A DNA stretch of 45,889 bases from Microcoleus sp. CSU_2_2 (GCA_012035135.1 JAAUPI010000010.1:1-45889), one strand, 5' to 3'. Counted from the stretch's first letter, positions 17,788 to 26,243 are shown. Notes: generated by a model not told the origin, from the letters alone. A program made the numbers and translations.

Positions 17788-20700
17788 TTATTGCATATTT
17801 TTATGCTATCCTTCTCAGAAGGTTTTAAGCCATCCTTCTCAGAAGAATTTAGTGTAAGATAATTTTTCAACCAAGTACATCCATTTTGCATTAAATCTGA
17901 TAGGCTATCAATACGTCGAACACTTACAAATCCATTATCACCAGCCAGTGCAATTTGTAGACTGTTCGGGCTAAATGCAATTCCCCAAATAGCTCCTTTT
18001 GGATTTCGGAACTCCGCTACTTGCCGCCCCTGAAAATCCCATAGCCGAACTGTCCCATCCATACCCCCTGTTGCAATCAGTTTTCCATCAGGACTAATCG
18101 CTAACTCATTAATTCCGCTTTGATAGCTAAAGAATTCTTTCTGCTTTTTTCCAGAACGATCCGAAATTTTCACATTGCCCGTCTTATCAGCCGTCACAAT
18201 CTGACTTCCATCCGGTGTAATTCCCAAGCCACTAATTTGAGTTTGATCCGGCTTTAGCTTTTTCCATTTATTAATTTGGTTCCCATCTAAATCCCAGAAT
18301 GCCACATTTCCCTCCCCATCCGCTGTCACAATCTGCTTTTTATCTGCCGTAAACACTACACTAAATATTGGATTTTCCTGCTTTTGAGTCACCTTCACCA
18401 GTTCACCAGTTGGACTCTTCGGCTTCCAAATCCGCATCATCTTGTCAGTACCTCCCGTCGCAACTAACTGGCTATCGGGACTCACCGCAACAGTCATGAT
18501 ATCTCCCTGATGTATTTCTTGTGTCTCTTTATTAGTATTTAAGTTTGCTTGTGGTTCTGTTAAGCTACCTTTGAGATTCCATACTCTGGCAATAGGAACA
18601 TTTAGCCCACCCGCAACAATAAACTTGCCATCGGGACTAAAAGCAATATCCTGCACGTTGTTTTCACTGCTGGATATACGTTGAATAGCTTCTTTCCAAA
18701 CCTTCAATTCCTTTCCCGATTTAGCATCCCATAACCGCATCACACCTTCATTGCCTGCACCTGCAATAGTCTTTCCATCGGGACTAAATGCGATCGCATT
18801 CACATCATCCTTAAACCCAGTCAACTCAAGCCGTTGTACTGGCCTATCTGATAAATTCCACAACCGCACAAATCCATCTCGCCCCGCAGATACTAATCGC
18901 TTCCCATCCCCGCTAAAACTAGCAGTTAAAACCACCCCCCGATGCCCTCGGAAATCTTGCAGTTGATCCCCTGTTTTGGCATTCCACAACTTCACACTCC
19001 CATCATCAGATCCCGTTGCGACACTCTGACCATCTGGGCTGAAATTCACCACCGTCACCAATCTTTGATGCCCTTCCAGTCGCCGGACTTCTTGTCCATT
19101 CACTGTCCAAATTCTGGCTCGATTATCATCGGAAGCTGTTGCCACAAACTTGCCATCTGGACTCAGACTTACTCCCAACATTCTTTTAATTTGCGGATGT
19201 TTGAGTTCACCCAGTTTATTTCCCGTTACCGTCCAAATCCTAGCCAGCCCATCTTCTCCTCCAGCCGTTGCAAATGTTTGCCCATTTTTACTAAAAGAAA
19301 TTGCTGTTACCTTGTTCCCATGCGCTGCCAAAGTTTTGATTTGCCTGCCAGATTTATCCCACAGATAAACCGTGCCGTTGCCCTTTCCTGCGATGATTTT
19401 TTGACCATCAGGACTAACTGCGATCGCCGTAAAACTGTCATAGTTCGGCTTGCCCTCGGCCAACAACTGCCTAATTTGCTTGCCCGATTTATCCCACAGT
19501 CGCACTGTCCCATCTTCACCCGCACTAGCAATGACTGGATTCTGGGCATTTCCTCCAACACTGACAGCATTCACACCACTCAGCAAACCTCCCTCATGCC
19601 CTTGAAGACTTGCTTCTTCTTTACCAGCCAAGTTCCAAATTTGGAGAGTACGTTCTTTGTTTTCTTTGCCTTCGCCAGCCGTTATAAAGCCTTTGCCATC
19701 TGGCAGAAATACAGCACCTTTGACCTCACCTTTTCCCGCTTCAAAATAATTTTGTTCGTGAATATCATCCAGAATTTTTTGTAATGCCAATACTGGACTC
19801 ACAGCAGGATAATCTTTTGGGTTATTCCTATTCCCAATCAACTTTTGTAAATCTTGAGTGCTTTGCATTGCCGAGACTAAAGAACTTAGCTCTCCTGATT
19901 TGAACAGGAATAAGGAATTAACACCAGCCTGTTCTAATTTTGTCCCCTCTTGAGCTTCTTGCTGTTTGTCAAAAAATACTTTAGTTGATGCTCCAAATAC
20001 AGTCGCAGCCAATAAACAAATACCTAAAATTGTAGTTCCTATCTTGATTCTTAATTTTGCTTTTCGATTCGCATCTGCTAAGGTTTCATTAGCTTCAATT
20101 AATATGCGTTCCTCAAATTCCTTGTCTTGAAAACATTTCCAACTTTCATCTATGTACTCTCGCTCGTCAGGACTGAGATATTTTTCCCGATCGTCACGCC
20201 ATGTTTTAGCTTCAGTTAGAGGAACCCCTTGCAAAATATAGCCTTTATCTTTTTTATGAATTATCCACGAACTCATATACACCCGCAGCCGTTCTTGCCA
20301 GGTACGGAATTCGCGATCGCCATCTATCCAATCTTTTAAAATCTTCCATTTTGTGATTAACGTTTCATGGATAACTTCAACTGTTTCTTCAGAAGCAGAA
20401 TTAGATTCTTGAAAATTAGCGATGGGAGTTGCCTCTAATGTTCTACTTCCTGTCACAACCAGACGTGCATCGGCTAGCTTGGCAACGACATCCCAATTAT
20501 CAGTTCCCACTTCTGAACGAGTTGCCAATCTTCGTGTGTCTTCTGTTCCTTGTCCCGGATAGACTAACTGAATAAAAATCTGTTGTGCTTTTTGCTGTTG
20601 TGCCTCAGTCAGATTCTCGTACTCTTTCTGTGCATGCTTAGCTAGTGCATTTTCTACTCCACCAATCTCCTCATAAGCTTGATAGGTTAACTCACCATCA

Positions 20701-21452
20701 ACCTGTCTTTTCCATAACTCGGTCAAAGCAAACTCTAGTAGAGGTAAACTGCCTGCTTTACCCTCTACCGAATTGAGAATACGTTCAGTTAACTTAGCTG
20801 CAATTTTTACCTTATTCTTTACAGGTTCTTCAATGACAGCTTTCAACTCCTGACGATTCATCGATAGCAGCCATTTGTGGTCTAATTTTGACCAAGTTTC
20901 CGCAAAAGGTTGATATGACAGTGCAAATGGTATAAAATCAGCCCTCAAAGTCAACACAATGGTAAAATTATCGCGTTCTTTAACGGCATCCAGAATTTGG
21001 TTTAAAAACTTGTGTTGCTCTTCCTCTTTAACATTTGGCTTATAAATTTCCTCAAACTGGTCAACCACCAACAAAATTCGTTTGCCTGGATTACGCTCCA
21101 AAATATTTGCTAAAACCTGCGATAGCATTAACTTCTCCTGGTTCATTTCATTCGCCAGTTCTGCTGCACGTCCAGGTTGTTGAGTTTCATCCAATTCCGG
21201 CTTTAGCACACGTACCAAAGCAGAAGCCAGCATAAAAAACGGCTGACTCTGGGGACGAAAAGATTGAATCAGCCAAGTTCCCTCTGCCCGTAGTCGAGGA
21301 ATGAGTCCAGCAAACACAACAGAAGACTTACCACTGCCAGACGCACCAATTACAGGTACTAAAGAATGTTTTTTGACAGCAGTTACTAACTGCTCGGCAA
21401 ACTTTTTTCGTCCAAAAAATAGGTGTTGATCTTGTTCTGTAAATGCTGACAA
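17778..21452 (-). CDS. nSTAND1 NTPase with transmembrane helix and 14 WD40 repeats
   Basis: This 1224-residue frame encodes a STAND-class signal-transducing NTPase. From the N-terminus: LSAFTEQDQHLFFGR (nSTAND1 entry), Walker A GASGSGKSS at residues 36-44, Walker B RILLVVDQFEEIY near 125-135, a winged-helix/helical region, one transmembrane helix near 470-490 (GTTILGICLLAATVFGAST), then about 14 WD40 units from ~575 to ~1185 (VRLWD/ARIWT/VKLWN endings), enough for two seven-bladed propellers. STAND proteins act as ligand-triggered oligomerising switches in immunity and programmed cell death. The only start in this frame is TTG at 21452, inside a stem-loop and after codons for the conserved PYRG motif (CPYRGLSAF). 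Translation therefore probably enters by -1 frameshifting from the EAD1 gene at 21488, giving a 1434-residue fusion. Confidence 0.85.
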   Translation of the reverse strand: MSAFTEQDQHLFFGRKKFAEQLVTAVKKHSLVPVIGASGSGKSSVVFAGLIPRLRAEGTWLIQSFRPQSQPFFMLASALVRVLKPELDETQQPGRAAELANEMNQEKLMLSQVLANILERNPGKRILLVVDQFEEIYKPNVKEEEQHKFLNQILDAVKERDNFTIVLTLRADFIPFALSYQPFAETWSKLDHKWLLSMNRQELKAVIEEPVKNKVKIAAKLTERILNSVEGKAGSLPLLEFALTELWKRQVDGELTYQAYEEIGGVENALAKHAQKEYENLTEAQQQKAQQIFIQLVYPGQGTEDTRRLATRSEVGTDNWDVVAKLADARLVVTGSRTLEATPIANFQESNSASEETVEVIHETLITKWKILKDWIDGDREFRTWQERLRVYMSSWIIHKKDKGYILQGVPLTEAKTWRDDREKYLSPDEREYIDESWKCFQDKEFEERILIEANETLADANRKAKLRIKIGTTILGICLLAATVFGASTKVFFDKQQEAQEGTKLEQAGVNSLFLFKSGELSSLVSAMQSTQDLQKLIGNRNNPKDYPAVSPVLALQKILDDIHEQNYFEAGKGEVKGAVFLPDGKGFITAGEGKENKERTLQIWNLAGKEEASLQGHEGGLLSGVNAVSVGGNAQNPVIASAGEDGTVRLWDKSGKQIRQLLAEGKPNYDSFTAIAVSPDGQKIIAGKGNGTVYLWDKSGRQIKTLAAHGNKVTAISFSKNGQTFATAGGEDGLARIWTVTGNKLGELKHPQIKRMLGVSLSPDGKFVATASDDNRARIWTVNGQEVRRLEGHQRLVTVVNFSPDGQSVATGSDDGSVKLWNAKTGDQLQDFRGHRGVVLTASFSGDGKRLVSAGRDGFVRLWNLSDRPVQRLELTGFKDDVNAIAFSPDGKTIAGAGNEGVMRLWDAKSGKELKVWKEAIQRISSSENNVQDIAFSPDGKFIVAGGLNVPIARVWNLKGSLTEPQANLNTNKETQEIHQGDIMTVAVSPDSQLVATGGTDKMMRIWKPKSPTGELVKVTQKQENPIFSVVFTADKKQIVTADGEGNVAFWDLDGNQINKWKKLKPDQTQISGLGITPDGSQIVTADKTGNVKISDRSGKKQKEFFSYQSGINELAISPDGKLIATGGMDGTVRLWDFQGRQVAEFRNPKGAIWGIAFSPNSLQIALAGDNGFVSVRRIDSLSDLMQNGCTWLKNYLTLNSSEKDGLKPSEKDSIKICNKKM

Positions 21453-21510
21453 GCCCCGATACGGGCAAGGGATATCGGGGCTAACTACTTTCCCTCATCA
21501 TCTGCCTTTT
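21452..21510 (-). promoter_or_regulatory. Candidate -1 programmed ribosomal frameshift signal
   Basis: Reading the minus strand 5' to 3': SD-like AAAAGG (21510-21505), 10 nt, slippery heptamer G GGA AAG in the EAD1 frame (21494-21488), the EAD1 stop TAG, then a 10-bp stem AGCCCCGATA/TATCGGGGCT (21482-21473 with 21461-21452) around an 11-nt loop, starting 5 nt after the heptamer. A -1 slip re-pairs both tRNAs (GGA to GGG, AAG to AAA) and continues GTA GTT AGC CCC into the nSTAND1 frame. The -1 frame is closed by a TGA only one base before the heptamer (21497-21495), so any switch must occur in this ten-base window. GGGAAAG is the known slippery site of phage lambda G/GT. A mutation cannot be excluded. 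Confidence 0.75.
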
Positions 21511-22081
21511 TAAACAGTCGTTTGATGGGCTGAAATACTGTTCGTAACGTGTTTTCTGTATCTACTTCAAACTCATAAACAAAAATGCCAGGAATAAGAT
21601 TCAAAGCGAACTTCGCCTTTGCTGTCGCAGGAGTTTCCGGTTCGTTCAGCTTATCGAGAATTGTTTGTAATTTCTGCATCAACTCATCGTTGACATTTGG
21701 TTGGCTTTCAATTACTCGTACAACTTGCGCCTCAACCTCGACTATGGCATTCTTCGCATCAACTTCTTCTAGTTCGTAAGATTGGGCTTTTTGCGCTAGT
21801 TGTTCCCAATATTCTTTCTCATACACTCGAACAAAAGCAGATAACTTCGGATTATCTGGGTTTGACTCACGAGCGGCGAAAATTAGTTGAGTCTCCCATC
21901 CACGAGAGTCTGCATTTTCAATTAATTTGGAGATAAGTTCTTCTAGGTCATCCCCTAGCGCTATTGAATCTAGGTTCTTGTCCAGTTCATCTTTTACAAA
22001 CTGCTGAAGTTTTGCTTTAGTACGGAAAGCATCAAGAAGAGCTTCTTTTAGTTGTTTGCGCTGGTTGCGAGTCAGTGTCAT
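21485..22081 (-). CDS. EAD1-type effector-associated domain protein, upstream part of the STAND system
   Basis: The 198-residue protein begins with a death-like helical adaptor domain of the EAD1 type (residues ~1-82: TRNQRKQLKEALLDAF, DLEELISKLIENADSRGWE, AARESNPDNPKL), known from bacterial conflict systems where matching EADs bring effectors and STAND sensors together. A helical linker (85-150) and a conserved-looking C-terminal block (KAKFALNLIPGIFVYEFEVD, 155-190) follow; the latter may be a TRADD-N-like or other STAND-associated module (uncertain). AAGGAG precedes the ATG at 22081 by 6 nt. In many relatives EAD and nSTAND lie on one chain; here the stop codon follows a slippery heptamer, so this may be both a free adaptor and the N-terminus of the fusion. 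Confidence 0.75.
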   Translation of the reverse strand: MTLTRNQRKQLKEALLDAFRTKAKLQQFVKDELDKNLDSIALGDDLEELISKLIENADSRGWETQLIFAARESNPDNPKLSAFVRVYEKEYWEQLAQKAQSYELEEVDAKNAIVEVEAQVVRVIESQPNVNDELMQKLQTILDKLNEPETPATAKAKFALNLIPGIFVYEFEVDTENTLRTVFQPIKRLFKKADDEGK

Positions 22082-22212
22082 TCGATTCTCCTTAGCGAGT
22101 TAGTATGATTACTTTTTAGCTTCACTCATCCAGCAGGCTCTACCGGACATTTTTTAATTTGTCATACTCCCAAAGACATATCTATTCCGATCTCTTACCC
22201 ACTCCGACCCTT

Positions 22213-22279
22213 AGAAACCGGGTTTTTTGCCGAATCTGCGATGCTCAAACGCAGTATTTTCGTAAAAAACCCGGTTTCT
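22213..22279. repeat. Inverted-repeat element, GAAACCGGG family
   Basis: AGAAACCGGGTTTTTT and AAAAAACCCGGTTTCT form a perfect 16-bp inverted repeat separated by about 35 nt. The arms match those at 16288-16351 while the loop differs, which argues for a mobile or gene-converted palindrome rather than a terminator specific to one gene. Confidence 0.8.
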
Positions 22280-22399
22280 GGACTCTCACTAAACCGCCCA
22301 CTCTCCGAAACCCATCAAAAAGCCCGTGAAACTCAGCTATCGCGTTGGGAATCGCCCCACCTGTCACCAAATCAATCTGGGATTCGCGATCGCATATTC

Positions 22400-22450
22400 C
22401 CTCGTTCCCAGGCAGAGCCTGGTAACGCAGATCCAGAGGCTCTGCCTCGC
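22400..22450 (+). repeat. REP sequence, left copy
   Basis: It contains two palindromes in a row: CCAGGCAGAGCCTGG and CAGAGGCTCTGCCTC, separated by TAACGCAGATC. It is the reverse complement of the right copy with about five changes out of 51. Confidence 0.8.
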
Positions 22451-22482
22451 CCCAACCCACCAACAAACCCTCGATCGCCAAA

Positions 22483-23022
22483 ATGGGAAGAAGCAGATAC
22501 AAAGTAATATCTTCCGACAACCAACCGCACTTTGTCACCTGTACAATTATCAACTGGATTCCAGTATTCTGTCAACCAGAAATAGCACAAATAGTCTTAG
22601 ATTCATTAAGCTTTCTGCAACGGGAGAACCGTTTATCTTTACACGGTTACGTGCTCATGGAGAATCACTTGCACTTAATCGTAACTTCTTCAGAATTGTC
22701 AATGCAAATGAAAAATTTTAAATCATTTACTGCCCGCTCCATAATTGACTTACTTGAAAAAAATAGATCTACCAATATTCTCGATCAACTTGCATTCTAT
22801 AAAAAGCTACACAAAAAAGACCAAAAATATCAGTTATGGCAAGAAGGGTTTCACCCACAAGCTATTTTGGATGAGGCAATGTTGTTGCAAAAATTGGAGT
22901 ATATTCACAACAATCCTGTCAGGCGGGGCTATGTGGACGATCCGATTTGTTGGAGATATTCTAGTTATCGAAATTATATGGGTCAGGATGGATTGTTGTT
23001 GGTTGATTTGATTGATTTTTGA
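22483..23022 (+). CDS. rayT: REP-associated tyrosine transposase (RAYT, Y1/HUH family)
   Basis: This 179-residue enzyme belongs to the TnpA-REP branch of the IS200-like Y1 transposases, which cut and join single-stranded DNA at REP hairpins. The HUH metal-binding motif is MENHLHLIV (His62, His64) and the presumed nucleophile is Tyr140 in LEYIHNNPVRRG, the family signature; the typical end WRYSSYRNY follows. The ATG at 22483 starts just before the first conserved strand (NQPHFVTCTIINWIPVF). The gene appears intact. RAYTs are usually single-copy and domesticated, spreading REPs rather than themselves. The neighbouring STAND locus and tsaD are not obviously linked to it functionally. Confidence 0.9.
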   Translation: MGRSRYKVISSDNQPHFVTCTIINWIPVFCQPEIAQIVLDSLSFLQRENRLSLHGYVLMENHLHLIVTSSELSMQMKNFKSFTARSIIDLLEKNRSTNILDQLAFYKKLHKKDQKYQLWQEGFHPQAILDEAMLLQKLEYIHNNPVRRGYVDDPICWRYSSYRNYMGQDGLLLVDLIDF

Positions 23023-23044
23023 GGTGGATGATTTGTTTGGAAGA

Positions 23045-23095
23045 GCGAGGCAGAGCCTCTGGATCTGCGTTCCCAGGCAGAGCCTGGTAACGAGG
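23045..23095 (-). repeat. REP sequence, right copy
   Basis: This is the mirrored partner of 22400-22450: GCGAGGCAGAGCCTC, GGATCTGCGTT, then CCAGGCAGAGCCTGG and TAACGAGG. It lies between the RAYT stop and the end of tsaD and could also serve as a terminator hairpin for both convergent genes. Confidence 0.8.
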
Positions 23096-23122
23096 AATCT
23101 GCCCTCTCCCAACGACAAATCG

Positions 23123-24193
23123 CTACAAACTATACAATTGCATAACATCGCTAACAGCCATTCTTGAATGTGCTCCTAAAGTCAAGGGCGAAGCGTGTCC
23201 CCGCTGCAAGTGTTCCGCTGCCGCACAGCCAATCATTGCCGCATTGTCAGTGCAATACTTTAAAGGGGGAAACAATACTCGCAAATTGTGTTTTGCTGCT
23301 GCTACTTGTAAATGCTGTCGCAATCCGCTGTTAGCCGCAACTCCGCCACCGATCGCAATCGTATTGAGTCCAAGATTAACCGCACAGGCGATCGCCCTTT
23401 TTGTTAAACTCTTGGCTACAGTTTCTTGAAAACTAGCCGCTACATCATTAATTACCGATGTCGGCAAGATGCCTGCGCTAGTAAAATTGTCATTTTCTTT
23501 TTTGAGTTTCTGCACTAATTGCAAAACCGCTGTTTTTAAGCCACTAAAACTGCTGTCATAGGGATGATAACCACCTTCGGGTAGTGAAATTCTGCCTTCT
23601 GGTAAAGCAAATGCTTGAGGATTGCCAATAGTTGCCAATTTGTCGATCGCCGGGCCGCCGGGATACCCTAGCTGCAACAATCTCGCGACTTTATCAAAAG
23701 CTTCGCCAGCGGCGTCGTCGCGAGTTTGTCCGACAGTTTCGTAAACCCCGCAATCTTTGACGTGAATTAAGCTGGTGTGTCCCCCGGAAACTAACAAGCA
23801 CAAAAATGGTGGCTGCAATTTGGGTTCGTTAAGGTAAGAAGCGTAGATGTGGCCTTCGAGGTGGTGGACGCCCAAAAAAGGTTTTTGGTGGACAATCGCC
23901 AAGGTTTTTGCTGCTGTCAGCCCGACTAACAAAGCACCGACTAAACCGGGCGCGCAAGTAGCTGCAATCCCGTCAATTTCTGACCAAGTGAGATTTGCAT
24001 CAGAAAGACATTGGGCAATTACCTGATTTAGCATTTCTAAGTGACTCCGCGAAGCCACTTCCGGTACTACCCCGCCATACTGCTGGTGGATCTTAATTTG
24101 TGATGCTACAACATTGCTGCAAACTTGACGATTCTTAACAATTGCTGCGGCTGTTTCGTCACAACTTGTTTCAATTGCGAAAACGGTTGCCAT
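23123..24193 (-). CDS. tsaD: tRNA N6-adenosine threonylcarbamoyltransferase
   Basis: TsaD transfers the threonylcarbamoyl group onto A37 of ANN-decoding tRNAs, giving the t6A modification needed for accurate decoding, working with TsaB, TsaE and TsaC in the cytosol. The ASKHA-fold ATPase signatures are clear: [14 protein letters not shown] at the N-terminus, the metal-binding HHLEGH near residue 108, [31 protein letters not shown] and the adenosine-binding [11 protein letters not shown], followed by [14 protein letters not shown]. Length 356 is normal. It converges with the RAYT cassette and diverges from psaF, with about 135 nt in between that must hold both promoters. Confidence 0.96.
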   Translation of the reverse strand: MATVFAIETSCDETAAAIVKNRQVCSNVVASQIKIHQQYGGVVPEVASRSHLEMLNQVIAQCLSDANLTWSEIDGIAATCAPGLVGALLVGLTAAKTLAIVHQKPFLGVHHLEGHIYASYLNEPKLQPPFLCLLVSGGHTSLIHVKDCGVYETVGQTRDDAAGEAFDKVARLLQLGYPGGPAIDKLATIGNPQAFALPEGRISLPEGGYHPYDSSFSGLKTAVLQLVQKLKKENDNFTSAGILPTSVINDVAASFQETVAKSLTKRAIACAVNLGLNTIAIGGGVAANSGLRQHLQVAAAKHNLRVLFPPLKYCTDNAAMIGCAAAEHLQRGHASPLTLGAHSRMAVSDVMQLYSL

Positions 24194-24328
24194 TAACTGG
24201 TAATTTAATTTGATAGGTTGGCTATTGCTAGCTTAAGCTGTCAACAGAGCAGTAATCTGGATTCCAGATAAGCAAGTTGAAATGCTTGTAAAAAAACTTA
24301 TTGTTTTGTAACAAAAGGAAACAATTTC

Positions 24329-24817
24329 ATGCGACGATTGTTTGCTGCGATTTTAGTGGTGAGTCTTTGGATCAGTTTTGTTCCTGTTGCTTCGGCTTAC
24401 AATTTAGTGCCGTGCAAGGACTCTCCCGAATTCAAGGAACTGGCTAAAAATGCGCGTTCTACGAATGGTGACCCCGCATCAGCGAAAGCACGATTCGAGC
24501 GTTATTCCGAAGCTTTGTGCGGCCCGGAAGGATATCCGCACTTAATTGTGGACGGCAATTTGAGCAAGGCTGGTGACTTTTTAATTCCCAGCGTGCTGTT
24601 CTTGTATATTGCTGGTTGGATTGGTTGGGTGGGCCGCGCTTATCTGCAAGCAGCCAAAAAATCTGACTCTCCTGAGGAAAAAGAGATTATTATCGATGTT
24701 CCAATGGCAGTCAAATATATGCTGAGTGGCTTTTTGTGGCCTCTGGCAGCTCTCAAAGAAATCACCACTGGTGAAATGTTTGCTAAGGACGACGAAATTA
24801 CCGTTTCGCCACGCTAG
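24329..24817 (+). CDS. psaF: Photosystem I subunit III (plastocyanin/cytochrome c6 docking)
   Basis: PsaF is a lumenal/membrane subunit of photosystem I near the donor side. The 162-residue precursor starts with a signal peptide ([22 protein letters not shown]) cleaved before [12 protein letters not shown], which opens the mature protein. The lumenal domain includes the paired cysteines (VPCKDS and [11 protein letters not shown]). A membrane helix follows ([21 protein letters not shown]), and a second hydrophobic stretch ([16 protein letters not shown]) precedes the C-terminal tail. AAAAGGA lies about 11 nt before the ATG. psaJ follows on the same strand, the standard cyanobacterial psaFJ order. 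Confidence 0.97.
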   Translation: MRRLFAAILVVSLWISFVPVASAYNLVPCKDSPEFKELAKNARSTNGDPASAKARFERYSEALCGPEGYPHLIVDGNLSKAGDFLIPSVLFLYIAGWIGWVGRAYLQAAKKSDSPEEKEIIIDVPMAVKYMLSGFLWPLAALKEITTGEMFAKDDEITVSPR

Positions 24818-24828
24818 CAATTTGGGAT

Positions 24829-24895
24829 TTTAGATTTTAGATTTTAGTTGGTTTACAAATTCCAAGTCTGAAATCCTTAATCTAAAATCGGTTCA
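24829..24895. repeat. Inverted repeat between psaF and psaJ
   Basis: Three tandem GATTTTA units are followed about 30 nt later by the complementary AATCTAAAAT, giving a hairpin-capable stem in the psaF-psaJ spacer. It may influence processing or relative expression of the two cistrons; this is inference. Confidence 0.4.
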
Positions 24896-24934
24896 CATAA
24901 TTTAAGTTGTCTCGACTTTTGAGGAGCAGTATTC

Positions 24935-25063
24935 ATGCAATACTTTCTGAAGTATCTTTCGACCGCACCAGTATTGGCAGCAGTTTGGATGGTTGTAACG
25001 GCGGGAATTTTGATTGAATTCAACCGTTTTTTTCCTGACTTGCTTTTCCATCCGATGCCCTAA
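24935..25063 (+). CDS. psaJ: Photosystem I subunit IX
   Basis: This 42-residue single-helix membrane protein begins [19 protein letters not shown] and ends [15 protein letters not shown], matching the PsaJ family closely. PsaJ binds chlorophyll and stabilises PsaF at the edge of the photosystem I complex. GAGGAG lies 8 nt before the ATG. The gene follows psaF by 117 nt and is presumably co-transcribed with it. Its small size makes it easy to miss in automatic ORF calls. Confidence 0.95.
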   Translation: MQYFLKYLSTAPVLAAVWMVVTAGILIEFNRFFPDLLFHPMP

Positions 25064-25104
25064 AATTTCAGCGGATTTAGGTTGCAAAACCTAGGTAAAC
25101 AAAG

Positions 25105-25172
25105 TTGAGAGTTTTGAATTTTGAGCGGTGATTTATCAAGTTATTTCAAAGCTCAAATATCAAAACTCTCAA
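25105..25172. terminator. Long hairpin downstream of psaJ
   Basis: TTGAGAGTTTTGA (25105-25117) is the perfect reverse complement of TCAAAACTCTCAA (25160-25172), with nested TTTGAGC/GCTCAAA. It could end the psaFJ transcript, although no T run follows directly, so a dispersed palindromic repeat is equally possible. Confidence 0.45.
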
Positions 25173-25194
25173 ATCGTAGGTTTCTAATGGGTAA

Positions 25195-25297
25195 TGGGTA
25201 ATAGTTGACAGTTGACAGTTGACAGTTGCAACCAATAACTAATGACTAATGACTAATGACTGCTGACTAATAACTACTGACTACTGACTACTGAATA
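25195..25297 (+). repeat. Heptameric short tandem repeats
   Basis: Runs of GTAATGG, GACAGTT, GACTAAT and GACTACT heptamers follow one another up to the next start codon. They resemble the STRR sequences known from filamentous cyanobacteria. No gene lies here. Confidence 0.8.
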
Positions 25298-25302
25298 TTT
25301 CA

Positions 25303-26115
25303 ATGAAGTCTTATCTCGCCGCAGCAATTCAAATGACTAGCTTGCCTGACCTGCAAAAAAATTTGGTTCAGGCAGAGGAATTAATCGACCTGGCAGTGCG
25401 TCGGGGTGCTGAGTTAGTTACCTTGCCAGAAAATTTCCCGTTTATGGGAGAAGAGGAGGAAAAGATTGCTCAAGCAGAAGCTATCGGGCAGCAAAGCGAA
25501 AAATTCCTCAAAACGATGGCCATGCGTTTCCAGGTAACGATTCTGGGTGGCGGGTTTCCTGTACCGACGGAGGGGGGCAAGGTATACAATACTTGCTTGC
25601 TAGTAGATCCGAATGGCAGCGAGGTGGCAAGGTACGAAAAAGTACATTTGTTTGATGTCAATGTACCTGATGGCATTACTTACAGAGAATCTAGCACGGT
25701 GAAAGCTGGTCAAGACTTGCCGCCGGTTTATGCGTCGCCTGAGTTGGGGACGTTGGGACTTTCGGTGTGCTACGACGTGCGGTTCCCGGAATTGTATAGG
25801 CATTTGTCGCAGAAGGGTGCGGATGTTTTGTTTGTGCCGGCGGCGTTTACGGCTTACACTGGCAAGGATCATTGGAAAGTTTTGTTGCAGGCTAGGGCGA
25901 TCGAAAATACTTGTTATACGATCGCCCCGGCACAGACTGGCCGCCACTACGGTCGCCGTCAAACTCACGGTCATGCGATGATTGTAGATCCTTGGGGTGT
26001 GGTTTTGGCGGATGCTGGGGAGGAACCGGGAGTGGCGATTGCCGAAATTAATCCTGATAGATTAGAACAAGTTCGCCGCCAAATGCCGTCGCTGCAACAC
26101 CGGGTTTTTCTGTGA
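25303..26115 (+). CDS. Nitrilase-superfamily amidohydrolase (Nit1/Nit2-like)
   Basis: The 270-residue enzyme belongs to the carbon-nitrogen hydrolase superfamily. The catalytic triad is visible: Glu43 in TLPENFPFMG, Lys113 in YEKVHLFDVNVPDG and Cys156 in LSVCYDVRFPELYR. The VNVPDG and RFPELYR sequences fit the Nit1/Nit2 branch, whose members hydrolyse deaminated glutathione or omega-amides such as alpha-ketoglutaramate (metabolite repair). The exact substrate is not certain. It is cytosolic, with no signal peptide. The ATG is preceded only by heptamer repeats, so no clear ribosome-binding site is seen. It is followed by an unrelated ilvH. Confidence 0.9.
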   Translation: MKSYLAAAIQMTSLPDLQKNLVQAEELIDLAVRRGAELVTLPENFPFMGEEEEKIAQAEAIGQQSEKFLKTMAMRFQVTILGGGFPVPTEGGKVYNTCLLVDPNGSEVARYEKVHLFDVNVPDGITYRESSTVKAGQDLPPVYASPELGTLGLSVCYDVRFPELYRHLSQKGADVLFVPAAFTAYTGKDHWKVLLQARAIENTCYTIAPAQTGRHYGRRQTHGHAMIVDPWGVVLADAGEEPGVAIAEINPDRLEQVRRQMPSLQHRVFL

Positions 26116-26243
26116 AGGAATTTTGAGACCCATGGGTCTCAAAATTTCAGTCCATTTGAGGGGGAAGACCCGAATAATTTTTATGCGATCGAGAAATTGT
26201 GTACGTTCGTACACAGATTTTATGCGATCGTTCGGTATAGGAT

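Larger units (their letters stand above)
22082..22482. other. Gap between EAD1 gene and RAYT, filled with palindromic repeats
   Basis: No gene is evident. The stretch contains the promoter side of the EAD1 gene, a long inverted repeat of the GAAACCGGG family (22213-22279) and the left REP copy of the RAYT cassette (22400-22450). Open frames crossing it are chance readings of the repeats. Confidence 0.7.
22400..23095 (+). mobile_element. REP cassette: RAYT gene bounded by mirrored REP copies
   Basis: The transposase gene at 22483-23022 is flanked by two 51-bp copies in inverted orientation (22400-22450 and 23045-23095) that differ at only a few positions, all in the CCAGGCAGAGCCTGG palindrome. 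This is the classic arrangement of a REP-associated tyrosine transposase with its own REPs. The flanks outside the REPs show no obvious target-site duplication, as expected for HUH enzymes. Confidence 0.8.

Noticed and set aside
18942-19784. 280-codon open frame opposite the WD40 region
   Set aside because: It lies antisense to regular WD40 repeats, which produce long repetitive shadow frames; no domain is seen.
22241-22507. Open frames across the RAYT leader
   Set aside because: They are chance readings of the inverted repeat and the left REP.
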